Shown piece after piece: positions 1-9,145 of a stretch of 46,679 nucleotides of DNA (its first letter is position 1; each line of letters opens with the position of its first letter). Source of the stretch: Paenibacillus camerounensis (GTDB lineage: Bacteria > Bacillota > Bacilli > Paenibacillales > Paenibacillaceae); NCBI RefSeq assembly GCF_000723885.1, contig NZ_CCDG010000089.1:1-46679 (forward strand). Reading direction: 5' to 3'. The notes beneath the pieces are model-generated. The model saw nothing but the letters and a program-made list of their open reading frames with translations, was not told where the DNA came from and searched no databases. Both the position numbers and the translations under genes were made by a program.

Positions 1-2120
1 ATCGCCCCGGAGATAGACAGAATGTTTCCGTCCACCCAGGCGTGGATGGCGTTGCCGTTATTTTCGATACTCCCAAGAGAGAAGGACAACGCTTCGTGAT
101 CCCGGTCCACAAAGTATTCGTTCAGATCCAGCTGAGTCAGCAGACCCGTCGCGTCGACAACGGCATGAGAGATTGCTTCCGGCACGAAATTCAAAGTTGT
201 GTTCATGTCGGCATACAGCCCCCGCGGATCGGTTGCCCGGATGGTGAATGAAGCCGGTTTTGTTGGATTGCCTCCAAAGTAGAGATAACTATTATTGATA
301 CCCCCGAGTTCTAAGCTCAACCCGCTATCAGATTCAGGCTTCTGCACGATGGAGTATGACAGTTTGTCCCCATCAGGATCTTCAAACAAGGTATTCAAGA
401 GGGCAAAGCCACGCACAAACTCTTCAAGATTTGGGTCATATCCAAAAAGAGGCTGGCATAAAGCAATCGGTGCAAAATTCTCGTCAGTAACCTCTGCTCC
501 ATTAATATGGATATAATTCTGTGCCGACCAGCCTTGTCCATCAATGGCAGTAACATGAAGTTCTATAGGATGGAGGATGCTGCCGGATACAGAAAGTATA
601 CTACCTTCAATCCAGGAAATAATCGCATTACTGTTATACCCGATAGTGCTTAATGCGTAGGAAAGTGACTCATGATCACGGTCCATGAAGAATTCATTTA
701 AGTCAATCTGTGTCAGTAATCCCGTTGGCTGAACCACCGAATGAGAGATAGCTTCCGGAACAAAATTCAGCCTACCTTGTGTTTCAGCGTATTGCCCGTG
801 CGGATCGGTTGCCCGAATGGTGAACGCCGTAGGTGCCGTAGCTATGCCACCTATCGACAGGATATTGTTGTTTATACTCAGGCTTAATCCACTAAACGGA
901 TCCGGTTTTTTTACAATGGAGTAAGACAAAGAATCTCCGTCCGGATCCTGAAAATAAGCGTCTAGACTGCCAGGAGTTTGGACATATTTTTTCTGTGTCG
1001 GGTCAAAAATGATGACTGCCTGACTGAGAGCAATGGGGGCAAGGTTATCCTCAGTAATCTTTTTTCCTACAATATGGACTTCATTATGGGCCCACCAGCC
1101 ATTTCCATCCGTCGCAGAAATATGGATATCCAGCGGACCCGTAATCGGGCCGGAAATGGATAAAATGTTTTCATTAAGCCAGCTATGTATTGAAGAATTA
1201 CTAATCTGTGACTGTTCATAGGAGAACGTTAATGTATCATGATCACGGTCAGCAAAGTAATTACCCAGATCAATCTGTGTTAAATTTCCATCTGCATAAA
1301 TAACGGAATGAGAAACAGGCTCGGGTACAAAGTTCAGCGTATTTTTCAGGTCAGCATATAGACCGCCCGGGTCTGTAGCACGAACTGTAAATGCTGTAGG
1401 CAGAGTTGGTGTGCCTCCAATAGTTAACATTCCGCCATGTAGGGCAAGCGTCAATCCGCTGAGCAGATCAGGAGCTTCGATAATAGAGTAGGAAAGATAA
1501 TCACCGTCAGGATCAGTGAAAAAATTGCTGAGATCGGAGTAAGTCTGAACAAACTTTTGTTGATTCGGATCGAAAATTATTAACTGCTGGCTGAGAGATT
1601 CAGGAGGCTGATTGTTAGCAGCAGAGGTAATGATCCGGGAATCAATCTGCTCAAGCATTTTTCGGACATCTGTAACAATTGCCGATGAAGGGAAGATGTT
1701 CAAATAATTAACGATATCCTCAACATCGAAAATTCCATCAATTCCAGCATCAACTACATCAATTACAAAAGATTGAATGACAGTATTTTGTGAATCCGAA
1801 AGCGCTAATGTTAAAAATGTGCTGCCTTCCTTTAACGGCTCAATGCTTAAACTGTTACCGGCTTCGGAAGAAATCTTAATTACATTGTTATTACTATAAT
1901 CCGGGGTTTTATAACTATAGTTTTGATCCAGATTTAATTGTACGTTTTGGTTAGAGGGGATGGTGATTTTTTTAACAGGCGCAATATGGGGAGCAGCCCT
2001 GGCAATTTGGGCGTATTGTGCAGCCTGAGGTGTCAGCATCATTGTTAAATAAATAATAGCGGTTGTTTTCTTTTTTAGGCTGGTTTTGTCATAACCATGC
2101 TGTTTGTGATATTTTCTCAT
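1..2120 (-). CDS. Secreted cadherin-like repeat protein, 3' end missing
   Basis: An open frame of 706 codons starts at ATG 2120, after GGAGG (2126-2130), and runs off the left edge without a stop. I translated it by hand on the minus strand. Residues 1-43 look like a Sec signal peptide: a basic start, a hydrophobic run at about 21-39, then an ARAA cleavage region. A short Asp-rich stretch near residues 120-140 (DAGIDGIFDVED) resembles a loose EF-hand-type calcium loop. From about residue 190 the protein is built of tandem units of exactly 189 residues. Each has one half with FxDPDGDxLSYSI and RATDPxGLYAD and a second half with DRDHxxLSFS and ATDGxGW, typical of cadherin-like/CADG or He_PIG modules. 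It is probably a calcium-stabilised surface or secreted protein. Any S-layer or anchor domain would lie beyond the window. Confidence 0.85.
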   Translation of the reverse strand, partial: MRKYHKQHGYDKTSLKKKTTAIIYLTMMLTPQAAQYAQIARAAPHIAPVKKITIPSNQNVQLNLDQNYSYKTPDYSNNNVIKISSEAGNSLSIEPLKEGSTFLTLALSDSQNTVIQSFVIDVVDAGIDGIFDVEDIVNYLNIFPSSAIVTDVRKMLEQIDSRIITSAANNQPPESLSQQLIIFDPNQQKFVQTYSDLSNFFTDPDGDYLSYSIIEAPDLLSGLTLALHGGMLTIGGTPTLPTAFTVRATDPGGLYADLKNTLNFVPEPVSHSVIYADGNLTQIDLGNYFADRDHDTLTFSYEQSQISNSSIHSWLNENILSISGPITGPLDIHISATDGNGWWAHNEVHIVGKKITEDNLAPIALSQAVIIFDPTQKKYVQTPGSLDAYFQDPDGDSLSYSIVKKPDPFSGLSLSINNNILSIGGIATAPTAFTIRATDPHGQYAETQGRLNFVPEAISHSVVQPTGLLTQIDLNEFFMDRDHESLSYALSTIGYNSNAIISWIEGSILSVSGSILHPIELHVTAIDGQGWSAQNYIHINGAEVTDENFAPIALCQPLFGYDPNLEEFVRGFALLNTLFEDPDGDKLSYSIVQKPESDSGLSLELGGINNSYLYFGGNPTKPASFTIRATDPRGLYADMNTTLNFVPEAISHAVVDATGLLTQLDLNEYFVDRDHEALSFSLGSIENNGNAIHAWVDGNILSISGA

Positions 2121-2294
2121 CTAATCCTCCAGACGTCATAGTTCTCTAGCATTATATCGGTGAAAGCCAATGGAATATTTAGGATTATTTGAGGCCCGGA
2201 TGCATTAAATTCAAATATTGAACACTTTGCTGACAGCAGCCGGATCGGTTGAAATGCACACATAAACTTATTCCCTGCCCGTCAGCCCCTTTCA

Positions 2295-3518
2295 TCACAG
2301 CGCTCCCCCCGTTTGAACCGGGCTTTTATCTGAACGGGCCCGTCCGGAGCCTGGAACCACCATCAGCACAAAAGAAACAACGAGCAGCAGCAGGCAGCCC
2401 CAGTAAGCATGACGGTAGCCGAGCCACTGGGCGGCTGCTCCGCCTGCCAGACTGCCGAATAACCGGCCTAGCGTAGTAGCGTTGGTATAGAGCGTTGAGG
2501 CATAGCCGGGCAGGTCCGGCAGCAGATCCTGGATGTAGCTGATGCCGATCGCTGAAATCACAGCGACGAATACAGCGAGCAGCACCTGGCCGGCGATAAT
2601 CTGCCACAGGGCGCCTGAGAACAGGACCAGTACATAATAGGCCGCGCCCAGCACGATTCCCCACAGCAGCAGCAGGCGGTTGGAATATTTAGCGGACAGA
2701 ACGCCAAGCACCAGCATGAACGGAATCTCAAGCAATGCGCACACGCTGGATACGGAAGCCACATTCTGCGTGCTGCCGCCAAGCGTATTAATGATGAACA
2801 GTGAAATATTCAGGTTGTTCATCCAGTGGCCGGAATAGAGCAGTGTCATCACGAGAAACGGGATAAGGACCCGGGTATCCTGATGAAGCTTCAGCGGCTG
2901 CCCGGGTTTAGCTGTAGCGGCTGCTTTCCCTGCCGGACGTTTTGCGGTGCAGAGCATCAGCACGGCATTCAGCACGAAGATCAGCGAGGTGCCGGTAAAA
3001 ATCCCCTGAAAGCCGGCATGCTCCAGCAGAACCGCACCGATCAGCGGGCCGGTAATGAAGCCCAGGGAGAACATGGAGCGGAGCGTTGAATTGGCAAAGG
3101 CATGATCCGGGCTGCTGCTGGCATTCACTGCCTCGCGTGCGCTGGCGAACAGCTGAGGCATGGCAGGTGCGCCGATTGCCGTAAATACGGTCATATAAAT
3201 CAGCAGCAGATAAAACTCATGGATGAATAAATATCCCGAGAAAGCTATGGCATTAAAAAACATGGCCGTGACCATCAGTGTCTTACGGTTCATCCCGTGA
3301 TCGGAGCGCTTGGCGAGCAGTGTGCTGATCCCGACACCGCTAATCAGTGTGACTGCCGTGAAGATGCCGAAGACACCTGCGGACACGCCTATCTCAGAAG
3401 TGAAATAAACAGCCAAAAACGGGGAGCTGATGGAAATGCCCATTCCCTGCAGGATCATACAGATCATAAACGGGGTGTAGCCGGGAATGCTGAAAAGCTG
3501 GCGGATACGGATTGACAT
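2295..3518 (-). CDS. MFS transporter, possibly SET-type sugar efflux
   Basis: This 407-residue integral membrane protein has about twelve hydrophobic segments and the basic central loop (around residues 190-210) typical of the major facilitator superfamily. The N-terminal half carries a RSDHGMNRK loop between helices 2 and 3, the usual position of the MFS signature. The general look, with a first helix reading GMGISISSPFLAVYF, recalls SetA-like sugar efflux carriers, but that subfamily call is inference and the substrate is unknown. The start has AAGGAGA upstream on the minus strand. The gene is divergent from the GH3 glycosidase, and the shared 198-bp region must hold both promoters, so export of a sugar or glycoside linked to GH3 activity is possible. 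I see no clear terminator after it. Confidence 0.8.
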   Translation of the reverse strand: MSIRIRQLFSIPGYTPFMICMILQGMGISISSPFLAVYFTSEIGVSAGVFGIFTAVTLISGVGISTLLAKRSDHGMNRKTLMVTAMFFNAIAFSGYLFIHEFYLLLIYMTVFTAIGAPAMPQLFASAREAVNASSSPDHAFANSTLRSMFSLGFITGPLIGAVLLEHAGFQGIFTGTSLIFVLNAVLMLCTAKRPAGKAAATAKPGQPLKLHQDTRVLIPFLVMTLLYSGHWMNNLNISLFIINTLGGSTQNVASVSSVCALLEIPFMLVLGVLSAKYSNRLLLLWGIVLGAAYYVLVLFSGALWQIIAGQVLLAVFVAVISAIGISYIQDLLPDLPGYASTLYTNATTLGRLFGSLAGGAAAQWLGYRHAYWGCLLLLVVSFVLMVVPGSGRARSDKSPVQTGGAL

Positions 3519-3678
3519 AGGGATGAAGGTCTCCTTTTGCGTTCATTGCGGTATCGGTTTGGTTTGTATTTATTATATTGAGTTTTTTATACAGAAAGAA
3601 ATGTCTAATTTAACAGTGATTTTTCCGTCAATTATGCTGGTGTTTCTGAAAGCGTTTATCTTTTATGATTAAATAGAA

Positions 3679-3692
3679 TGTAACCGTTATCA
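3679..3692 (+). promoter_or_regulatory. cre box upstream of the GH3 gene
   Basis: TGTAACCGTTATCA fits the catabolite responsive element consensus TGWAANCGNTNWCA at every constrained position. It lies just upstream of the GAAGGAG ribosome binding site (3701-3707) of the GH3 gene, so bound CcpA would block transcript initiation or elongation. This predicts repression on preferred sugars. Confidence 0.75.
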
Positions 3693-3716
3693 TATAGACC
3701 GAAGGAGTGACGATCG

Positions 3717-6536
3717 ATGGAAACCGTGACATACCCTTTTCAGCAGACAGCATTGCCGCTTAATGAACGTGTGCAGGATCTGCTGTCCAGATTGACTTTG
3801 GATGAAAAAGTAAGCTTGATGCCGCAATATCAGGCGGAAATTGAGCGTTTGGGCATAGGTGCCTATAAGCATGGTACGGAAGGGGCGCACGGGATTTCCT
3901 GGCTGGGAAAAGCAACCTATTTTCCGCAGCCGGGCGGGCTGGCCTGCACATGGAATCCGGAGCTGCTGAAGCAGGTGGGCTCGGCAATTGGCGATGAAGC
4001 GCGAGCCTTTTACAAAAAAAATCCTGCGATTAACGGACTGACCCTCTGGGCGCCTACCGTTGATATGGAGCGTGATCCTCGCTGGGGACGGACGGAGGAG
4101 GCTTACGGGGAAGATCCTGAGCTGACCGGTCAGCTGAGTACCGCGCTTGTGCAGGGGATTCAGGGCGATCATCCTGTGTATTTGAAAGCGGTAGCAACGC
4201 TCAAGCATTTCCTGGGCAACAACAATGAAATCAACCGAGGAGTGGATTCCTCCAGCATTGACCCGCGCAATCTGCGCGAATATTATCTGGAAGCCTTCAA
4301 GCCTGCCTTCAAGGAAGGCGGCGCACAGTCGATGATGACCGCCTACAATTCGCTTAATGGCGTACCGGTTATTTTGCATCCGGCTGTGATGGATGTGGTT
4401 AAGGGCGAGTGGGAGATGGACGGGTTCATTGTGAGCGACGCCGGGGATTTGTTCGGAATTGTAAAAGATCATAAATACTATGATTCGTTTGCCCGGTCAA
4501 TGGCGGAATCAATCAAAAACGGGATCGACAGCGTAACCGAAGAGACAGAAGAGACGATAAAAGTAATTCATCAGGCGCTTGCCGAAGGCTTGCTGGCTGA
4601 AGAGGACCTGGACCGCGCGCTGTCTAACACCTTCCGTGTACGTTTCCGTCTTGGTGAATTTGATCCTGAGGAGGGCAATCCGTATGCGGCTATAGACGAT
4701 TCTGTCATTCTCAGCAAGGAGCACAGCGAGCTGGCACTGGAAGCGGCGAAGCAATCCATTGTATTGTTGAAAAATGAGAACGCCGCCCTTCCGCTGAACC
4801 CGCAGGAGCTGTCTAAGGTGGCACTGATCGGACCGCTGGCGGATGAAGCCTTCAGAGACTGGTACTCCGGTACACTGGCCTATGGGGTTACTCCGCTGCA
4901 GGGTGTGACCAAAAAGCTGGCCGGCAGGCAGGTGACGTTTGAAAGCGGGGATGACCGGATTATCCTGACCTCGGCAGACGGGGGCAAGGCGGTAGGCATG
5001 ACGGGTGAAGACGGCCGGCTGGCTGTGCTGCATGAGGCTCCTGAGCGCGGGGAACTGTTCCGGCATACAGCCTGGGGCTGGACTGCCAATACACTTGAGG
5101 CAACCAGCCGCGGCCAGTATGTCACCCTGAAGGATGAAGGAATTTTGACGGCTTCAGCGGATGAAATCTATGGCTGGTATGTGAAGGAATCGCTGGATTT
5201 GGTGACAGAGGAAGACGGAACGGTTACGCTGCGCACCTGGAACGGTAAGCCGATTACAGTCTCCGGAGACGGAACACTGCGTTCGGCTGAACAGGATGCT
5301 GAAGCTGAGGCGCATAAGTTCCGCAAGAAAACGGTCGTTAACGGTGTGGATGCAGCCGTTGCGGCAGCGAAGTCTGCAGAGGTTGCAGTTGTGTTCGTCG
5401 GTAATCATCCGCTGCTTAACGGCAAGGAAGAGATTGACAGACCGGATATCGTGCTCCCGGAAGAGCAGGAGAATCTGGTAAAAGCAGTCTATGCCGCCAA
5501 TCCGAATACAGTTGTAGTTATTGTCGGCAGCTACCCGATTACTTCTACCTGGATCGACGAGCATATCCCAGCCGTGCTGTACACCTCACACAGCGGACAG
5601 GAGCTGGGCAACGCGGTGGCGGAGGTGCTGTTCGGCGGTTATAGCCCGTCCGGCAAGCTGAACATGACCTGGTTCCGGTCGGTGGACCAGCTTCCGCCGC
5701 TGATGGACTATGATATTATCAAAGGCAAGAGAACCTATATGTACTTTGACGGCGAGCCGCTGTACCCGTTCGGCCATGGACTGAGCTATGCGCAGGTAGC
5801 TTATAAGCAGCTGGTGCTTGCCGCTGATGTGCTTCAGCAGGATGAAACCATTGAGCTGAGCGTAGAGCTGGAGAATACCGGCGCAGTAGACGGCGACGAG
5901 GTCGTTCAGCTGTACGTGCAGTCATTGTCGACCCGGATCAGACGTCCGCTTAAGCAGTTAAGAGATTTTGATAAAATCAGCCTCACAGCAGGTGAATCAA
6001 AGATAGTCTCATTCTCTCTGCCGGTGTCTGAGCTGGCGTTCTGGGATGTAACCCGTGAGCAATACTGTGTGGAAGACGGGGAATACAATATTCTGGTCGG
6101 CCGTTCCTCCGGTGACATTCAGCTGTCAGCAAAAATCAGGGTGCATGGCGACACTGTGCCTGCCCGTAATCTGTATACACCTGTAAAGGCAGAGAACTAT
6201 GATGATTACGAAGCGGTCTACCTGGACGAGTGCAAAGCCGGCGGCGCTTCCATCCATCCGGTTCAGGACGGCGCCTGGATTGCTTTCCATAATGCTGCAT
6301 TTGCTGACGGGGCGGCTGTTTTTGAAGCGCTGGTCTCCTCAGGCAGCGGCGGCAGCATCGAGGTCAGAACCGGCAGCCCGTCCGGTAAGCTTGCAGCTAC
6401 GCTGCAGGTCACGGCAGGCGGACAGCAGGAATGGCACAGCCTGACGGCTGATGCCGGAGTGGATGCCGGAACAGCCGATGTCTTTCTGATTTTTACAGGG
6501 GAGGTACTGCTCAGCCGCTTCAAATTTACGCAGTAA
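3717..6536 (+). CDS. GH3 beta-glycosidase with inserted and C-terminal extra domains
   Basis: This 939-residue enzyme starts at ATG 3717 behind GAAGGAG. The GH3 N-terminal barrel is clear: DPRWGRTEEAYGED near residue 125, KHFLGNN near 160, and a nucleophile motif GFIVSDAGD with the catalytic Asp at 241. The C-terminal GH3 domain includes SHSGQELGNAVAEVLFG and PFGHGLSY. About 120 residues (roughly 405-525) with repeated short beta-strand motifs (LTSADGGK, YVTLKDEGIL) interrupt that domain and resemble a fascin-like beta-trefoil. A fibronectin-III-like domain follows (about 711-790), then a CBM6-like C-terminus (about 820-939, AENYDDYEAVYLDECKAGG). There is no signal peptide, so it should act in the cytoplasm on imported oligosaccharides. 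Beta-glucosidase or beta-xylosidase are both plausible; the exact substrate cannot be read. Confidence 0.92.
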   Translation: METVTYPFQQTALPLNERVQDLLSRLTLDEKVSLMPQYQAEIERLGIGAYKHGTEGAHGISWLGKATYFPQPGGLACTWNPELLKQVGSAIGDEARAFYKKNPAINGLTLWAPTVDMERDPRWGRTEEAYGEDPELTGQLSTALVQGIQGDHPVYLKAVATLKHFLGNNNEINRGVDSSSIDPRNLREYYLEAFKPAFKEGGAQSMMTAYNSLNGVPVILHPAVMDVVKGEWEMDGFIVSDAGDLFGIVKDHKYYDSFARSMAESIKNGIDSVTEETEETIKVIHQALAEGLLAEEDLDRALSNTFRVRFRLGEFDPEEGNPYAAIDDSVILSKEHSELALEAAKQSIVLLKNENAALPLNPQELSKVALIGPLADEAFRDWYSGTLAYGVTPLQGVTKKLAGRQVTFESGDDRIILTSADGGKAVGMTGEDGRLAVLHEAPERGELFRHTAWGWTANTLEATSRGQYVTLKDEGILTASADEIYGWYVKESLDLVTEEDGTVTLRTWNGKPITVSGDGTLRSAEQDAEAEAHKFRKKTVVNGVDAAVAAAKSAEVAVVFVGNHPLLNGKEEIDRPDIVLPEEQENLVKAVYAANPNTVVVIVGSYPITSTWIDEHIPAVLYTSHSGQELGNAVAEVLFGGYSPSGKLNMTWFRSVDQLPPLMDYDIIKGKRTYMYFDGEPLYPFGHGLSYAQVAYKQLVLAADVLQQDETIELSVELENTGAVDGDEVVQLYVQSLSTRIRRPLKQLRDFDKISLTAGESKIVSFSLPVSELAFWDVTREQYCVEDGEYNILVGRSSGDIQLSAKIRVHGDTVPARNLYTPVKAENYDDYEAVYLDECKAGGASIHPVQDGAWIAFHNAAFADGAAVFEALVSSGSGGSIEVRTGSPSGKLAATLQVTAGGQQEWHSLTADAGVDAGTADVFLIFTGEVLLSRFKFTQ

Positions 6537-6571
6537 TATGCTCCTGCATGCTCTAAGAATATACTCCTGAA

Positions 6572-6610
6572 ACACACAAAAAGCCCCGAATGACGGGGCT
6601 TTTTGTGTGT
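6572..6610 (+). terminator. Intrinsic terminator of the GH3 gene
   Basis: A 17-bp perfect inverted repeat (6572-6588 and 6594-6610) with a 5-base loop. The GC core is AGCCCCG/CGGGGCT followed by five T, with further pairing beyond. The A-rich left arm means it can also terminate transcripts arriving from the right. Confidence 0.92.
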
Positions 6611-6727
6611 TTATTGGATTTAAAAGCTTCTATAACTTACAAAAGACCGTTTAATTGCACAGACTACATTTAAATTGTTGTATCCGGCTACATGACAGAG
6701 CCGGTCCGGGGAACCAGCGGTGAATGC

Positions 6728-7243
6728 TCAGTCTCCGCCGCCCCCTCCGCCGCCGGAATCTCCGCCGCCGGAATCTCCGCCGCCGGAATCTCCCCCGCCG
6801 GAATCTCCGCCGCCGGAATCTCCGCCGCCGGAATCTCCGCCGCCGGAATCTCCGCCGCCTGAGTCACCGCCGCTATGGCCACCGCTGTCCCAGCCGCCGC
6901 TGTGACTGCTGTCGTGACTGCTGCTCCAGCTGCTTCCGCCATGATGGTGATCATGATGATGGCTGTGATTGTGGTGGCTGTGATGCTTGTTCGTTCCGTT
7001 GTTGTCATCATTACGGTGAAGGTCATTAGTGAGCATGTTCGGGTCGGCTCCCGTAAAGAAATAGTTGCCGGACGGGCTGCCGCTTCCATCAATACCGTTT
7101 CTTCTGCGTTCATTTCCGCCGCTATTGCGTACAACCGCCTGAACAACGATAACCAAAGCCACACCAACAAAAATAATCCCAATTCCCAAGCTGTTCCCGC
7201 TCCTTTTTTTGAAAAATAAAAGAAGAGTTCCTCCAGTGATCAT
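6728..7243 (-). CDS. Gly/His-rich small membrane protein with GGGDS repeats
   Basis: The frame encodes about 171 residues from ATG 7243. Two hydrophobic stretches (MITGGTLLLFF and LGIGIIFVGVALVIVVQAVV) form a likely N-terminal hairpin or anchor. A hydrophilic linker follows, then a His-rich block (HHSHHNHSHHHDHHH), a Ser/Gly block, and a tail of about eight GGGDS units ending in poly-Gly-Asp. The start is uncertain: ATG 7243 lacks a good ribosome site, while TTG 7189 has AAAGGAG ten bases upstream and would leave 153 residues with one membrane segment. I do not recognise the family. The His cluster suggests metal binding, and the Gly-rich tail resembles those of small surface-exposed or TPM-type proteins, but no function is assigned. 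Confidence 0.6.
   Translation of the reverse strand: MITGGTLLLFFKKRSGNSLGIGIIFVGVALVIVVQAVVRNSGGNERRRNGIDGSGSPSGNYFFTGADPNMLTNDLHRNDDNNGTNKHHSHHNHSHHHDHHHGGSSWSSSHDSSHSGGWDSGGHSGGDSGGGDSGGGDSGGGDSGGGDSGGGDSGGGDSGGGDSGGGGGGGD
6753..6871. repeat. 15-bp tandem repeat coding for GGGDS
   Basis: Seven near-identical 15-bp units (plus-strand core CCGGAATCTCCGCCG) and one diverged unit occur at exact 15-bp steps (GGAATC at 6755, 6770, 6785, 6800, 6815, 6830, 6845). One unit has a silent G-to-C change. On the minus strand they encode the Gly-Gly-Gly-Asp-Ser tail. Such a short perfect repeat should gain and lose copies by slippage, always in frame. Confidence 0.9.
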
Positions 7244-7596
7244 ACCATAATCTGCAAAAAAAGGCTGTTGAGCTATTGTCACTTCTAAACTGAACCCGTG
7301 TCCTTCCTGAACTGCCTGGGAGTCAATCCTGTCAGCTTCTTGAACAGCCCGCCAGCAAGGCCAGTACAACACCGCCATAGGCCGATTATGCAATGAACAG
7401 CTTCAAGGGCTGCCAGAAGTCAACACTAATGTGACCGCAGAAATAAGACCTGCCAGAGCGGGCAAGACCGCTCCCTCCACCCATCGCTTATGATACGGAG
7501 AATCATTGACTTGCAATAGCAGCTTTAACCCCCTGTCTGGGGGGTAAAGAAAGATTAGATCATGAAACATCCAATTTTTTGAAGGAGGAAGATAAT
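7244..7596. other. Intergenic region upstream of the lipoprotein gene
   Basis: The 353 bases between two divergent genes hold no convincing reading frame. The minus-strand frame stays open to 7393 but reads unlike a protein (MHNRPMAVLYWPCW). A small GC-rich inverted repeat, CCCCCTGTCTGGGGGG, lies at about 7533-7548. The AAGGAGG at 7582-7588 belongs to the lipoprotein gene. I see no clear promoter. Confidence 0.5.
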
Positions 7597-8550
7597 GTGA
7601 ATAAAAAACTGGTGCTCGGCCTCATTATGACCGGTGCTGTGCTCTCGGGCTGTGCCTCTGACGCCAATTCGGCTGATCCAACAGGCTCGCCGGCTGTTAC
7701 GGAAGCAACTGCGCAGGTTACTGCCACCCCTGCTTCATCGCCCACGCCCACCGAAGTCCCTAAGGCGGAATCCCAAGAGCCGTCCGCTGCGGAAACACTG
7801 GCTCTTAATTACATCCTTACATATGTGAATAATTCGGATCTGGAAGCAAAAAAGCAGTTTGTTTCCGAGCATCTCCATCCTGATGTGCAAGCTTTATTCG
7901 CCTCCGATCAATTGACTGAAACAGAGCCTGAGCTTAAAGTGCGCCACCCCCGGGTCATTGAATCTGTGAATTATACGGATAAGGACGGGAATCAGACGGA
8001 AGCGGTGCTGCTTCAAGGCGAGACCCGTTACAGATTGTATAATGAAGTCATCGTTCTGATTGCAGATGGTAAAGTGACCTGGGCCACGGAAACACCGCGT
8101 GGTGGCGAATTCAACAACATCCGCAGCGAGTTCCAGACACCTATTCCTCCTGAAACAACGCCGCCTCTTACCGTATTGGACGATATGGTTAACTTTGTTA
8201 TTGTAGATGTTTGGAATTATGGTTTTGCGGAATTCCATTATTATGCTCTTGACGGCACCAACGCTGTCGGTGAAAAGATGGAGATTCAGGCAACTATGGA
8301 CCGCTTGGCCAAAACGATGACCCAGAAGCAAGAATATGACAGCTATATCGGAGAACTGGATGCGGAGTACGATGAAGTGAAGCGATTGTGGGCACCGTTA
8401 TCCGCAGAGACTGACCGCTTATATACCCAGCTCCGTAATAATCCGCCCAAGCCCAAAGACCCGAACACGGACTTTGACACCGAGCCATTCCGTATGCATC
8501 GTGATAATTTTCAAAAGGTTATAGATGATATGCTTCTTGAAAATCAGTAA
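7597..8550 (+). CDS. Lipoprotein of unknown function
   Basis: The start is GTG 7597, eight bases after AAGGAGG; an upstream TTG at 7579 lies before the ribosome site and is rejected. The 317-residue product begins MNKKLVLGLIMTGAVLSGC, a lipoprotein signal peptide with the lipobox Cys at 19. A Thr/Pro/Ala-rich linker follows (about 20-60), then a mixed alpha/beta region with a fairly acidic C-terminal helix segment. I do not recognise a family. It should be anchored on the outer face of the membrane. It stands alone: the downstream DinB gene is convergent, and a GC-rich imperfect hairpin (GACGGG.../...CCCGTC, about 8573-8611) lies between them. Confidence 0.82.
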   Translation: MNKKLVLGLIMTGAVLSGCASDANSADPTGSPAVTEATAQVTATPASSPTPTEVPKAESQEPSAAETLALNYILTYVNNSDLEAKKQFVSEHLHPDVQALFASDQLTETEPELKVRHPRVIESVNYTDKDGNQTEAVLLQGETRYRLYNEVIVLIADGKVTWATETPRGGEFNNIRSEFQTPIPPETTPPLTVLDDMVNFVIVDVWNYGFAEFHYYALDGTNAVGEKMEIQATMDRLAKTMTQKQEYDSYIGELDAEYDEVKRLWAPLSAETDRLYTQLRNNPPKPKDPNTDFDTEPFRMHRDNFQKVIDDMLLENQ

Positions 8551-8620
8551 AACCCCGATTCGGTGTAAAAAGACGGGAGCCGCATTGCTTCGCGCAGCTT
8601 CCGCCCCGTCTTCTGAACGT

Positions 8621-9145
8621 TTAACGCAAATAGCGATCCCGGATTATCCTGACATGGTGAAGCTCATGTCCTGCGCAGCCGTAGGCAAGGGCACGTACCG
8701 TTATGCTGGAGTGGTTGGCTGTTCCATGGCGGGTCCACGCCTCCTCCGGCAGTCCGCGCAGAAGCGTAATCGTCGCTTGCCTTACCGCCCGGTAATCCTC
8801 CGCCAGCTGTGCCATCGTCCAGTTATCAAAAGGAGGGATAAACAGCTCCTGGTCGAAGCTGCTCAGTGGTGTCTGATCCCCTCTGGAGAAACGGAGCAGC
8901 CGATAGGTCATTACGCGTTCACTGTCTATAATGTGGCCTGCCACTTCTTTCAGTGACCATTTGCCCTCCGCATACCGGTATGAGCCTTGCTCTTCGGTGA
9001 ACGAGGCCAGCAGCCCGGTCATTTGATTGCCCTGAGCAAGCAAAATGTCGATAATATCTCCTTCCGGCACCAACCGGATATAATTGCCTGCGTCCCCGGC
9101 GTATTCTTCTTCCGATGGTTTTTGGTTCAATGATTGCTGATTCAT
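8621..9145 (-). CDS. DinB-family putative metal-dependent hydrolase/transferase
   Basis: This 174-residue protein has the DinB/YfiT four-helix-bundle pattern. There is an early His in AGHIIDSERV (His71) and a late HELHH pair (His160 with His163/164), which together form the usual three-His metal site. WSLKEVAGHI is characteristic of the DinB_2 subfamily. Start ATG 9145 follows TAAGGAGG on the minus strand with good spacing. Members are often small-thiol-dependent transferases or hydrolases; the specific substrate is unknown. The gene is transcribed away from the guanidine-exporter locus and is apparently monocistronic. Confidence 0.88.
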   Translation of the reverse strand: MNQQSLNQKPSEEEYAGDAGNYIRLVPEGDIIDILLAQGNQMTGLLASFTEEQGSYRYAEGKWSLKEVAGHIIDSERVMTYRLLRFSRGDQTPLSSFDQELFIPPFDNWTMAQLAEDYRAVRQATITLLRGLPEEAWTRHGTANHSSITVRALAYGCAGHELHHVRIIRDRYLR

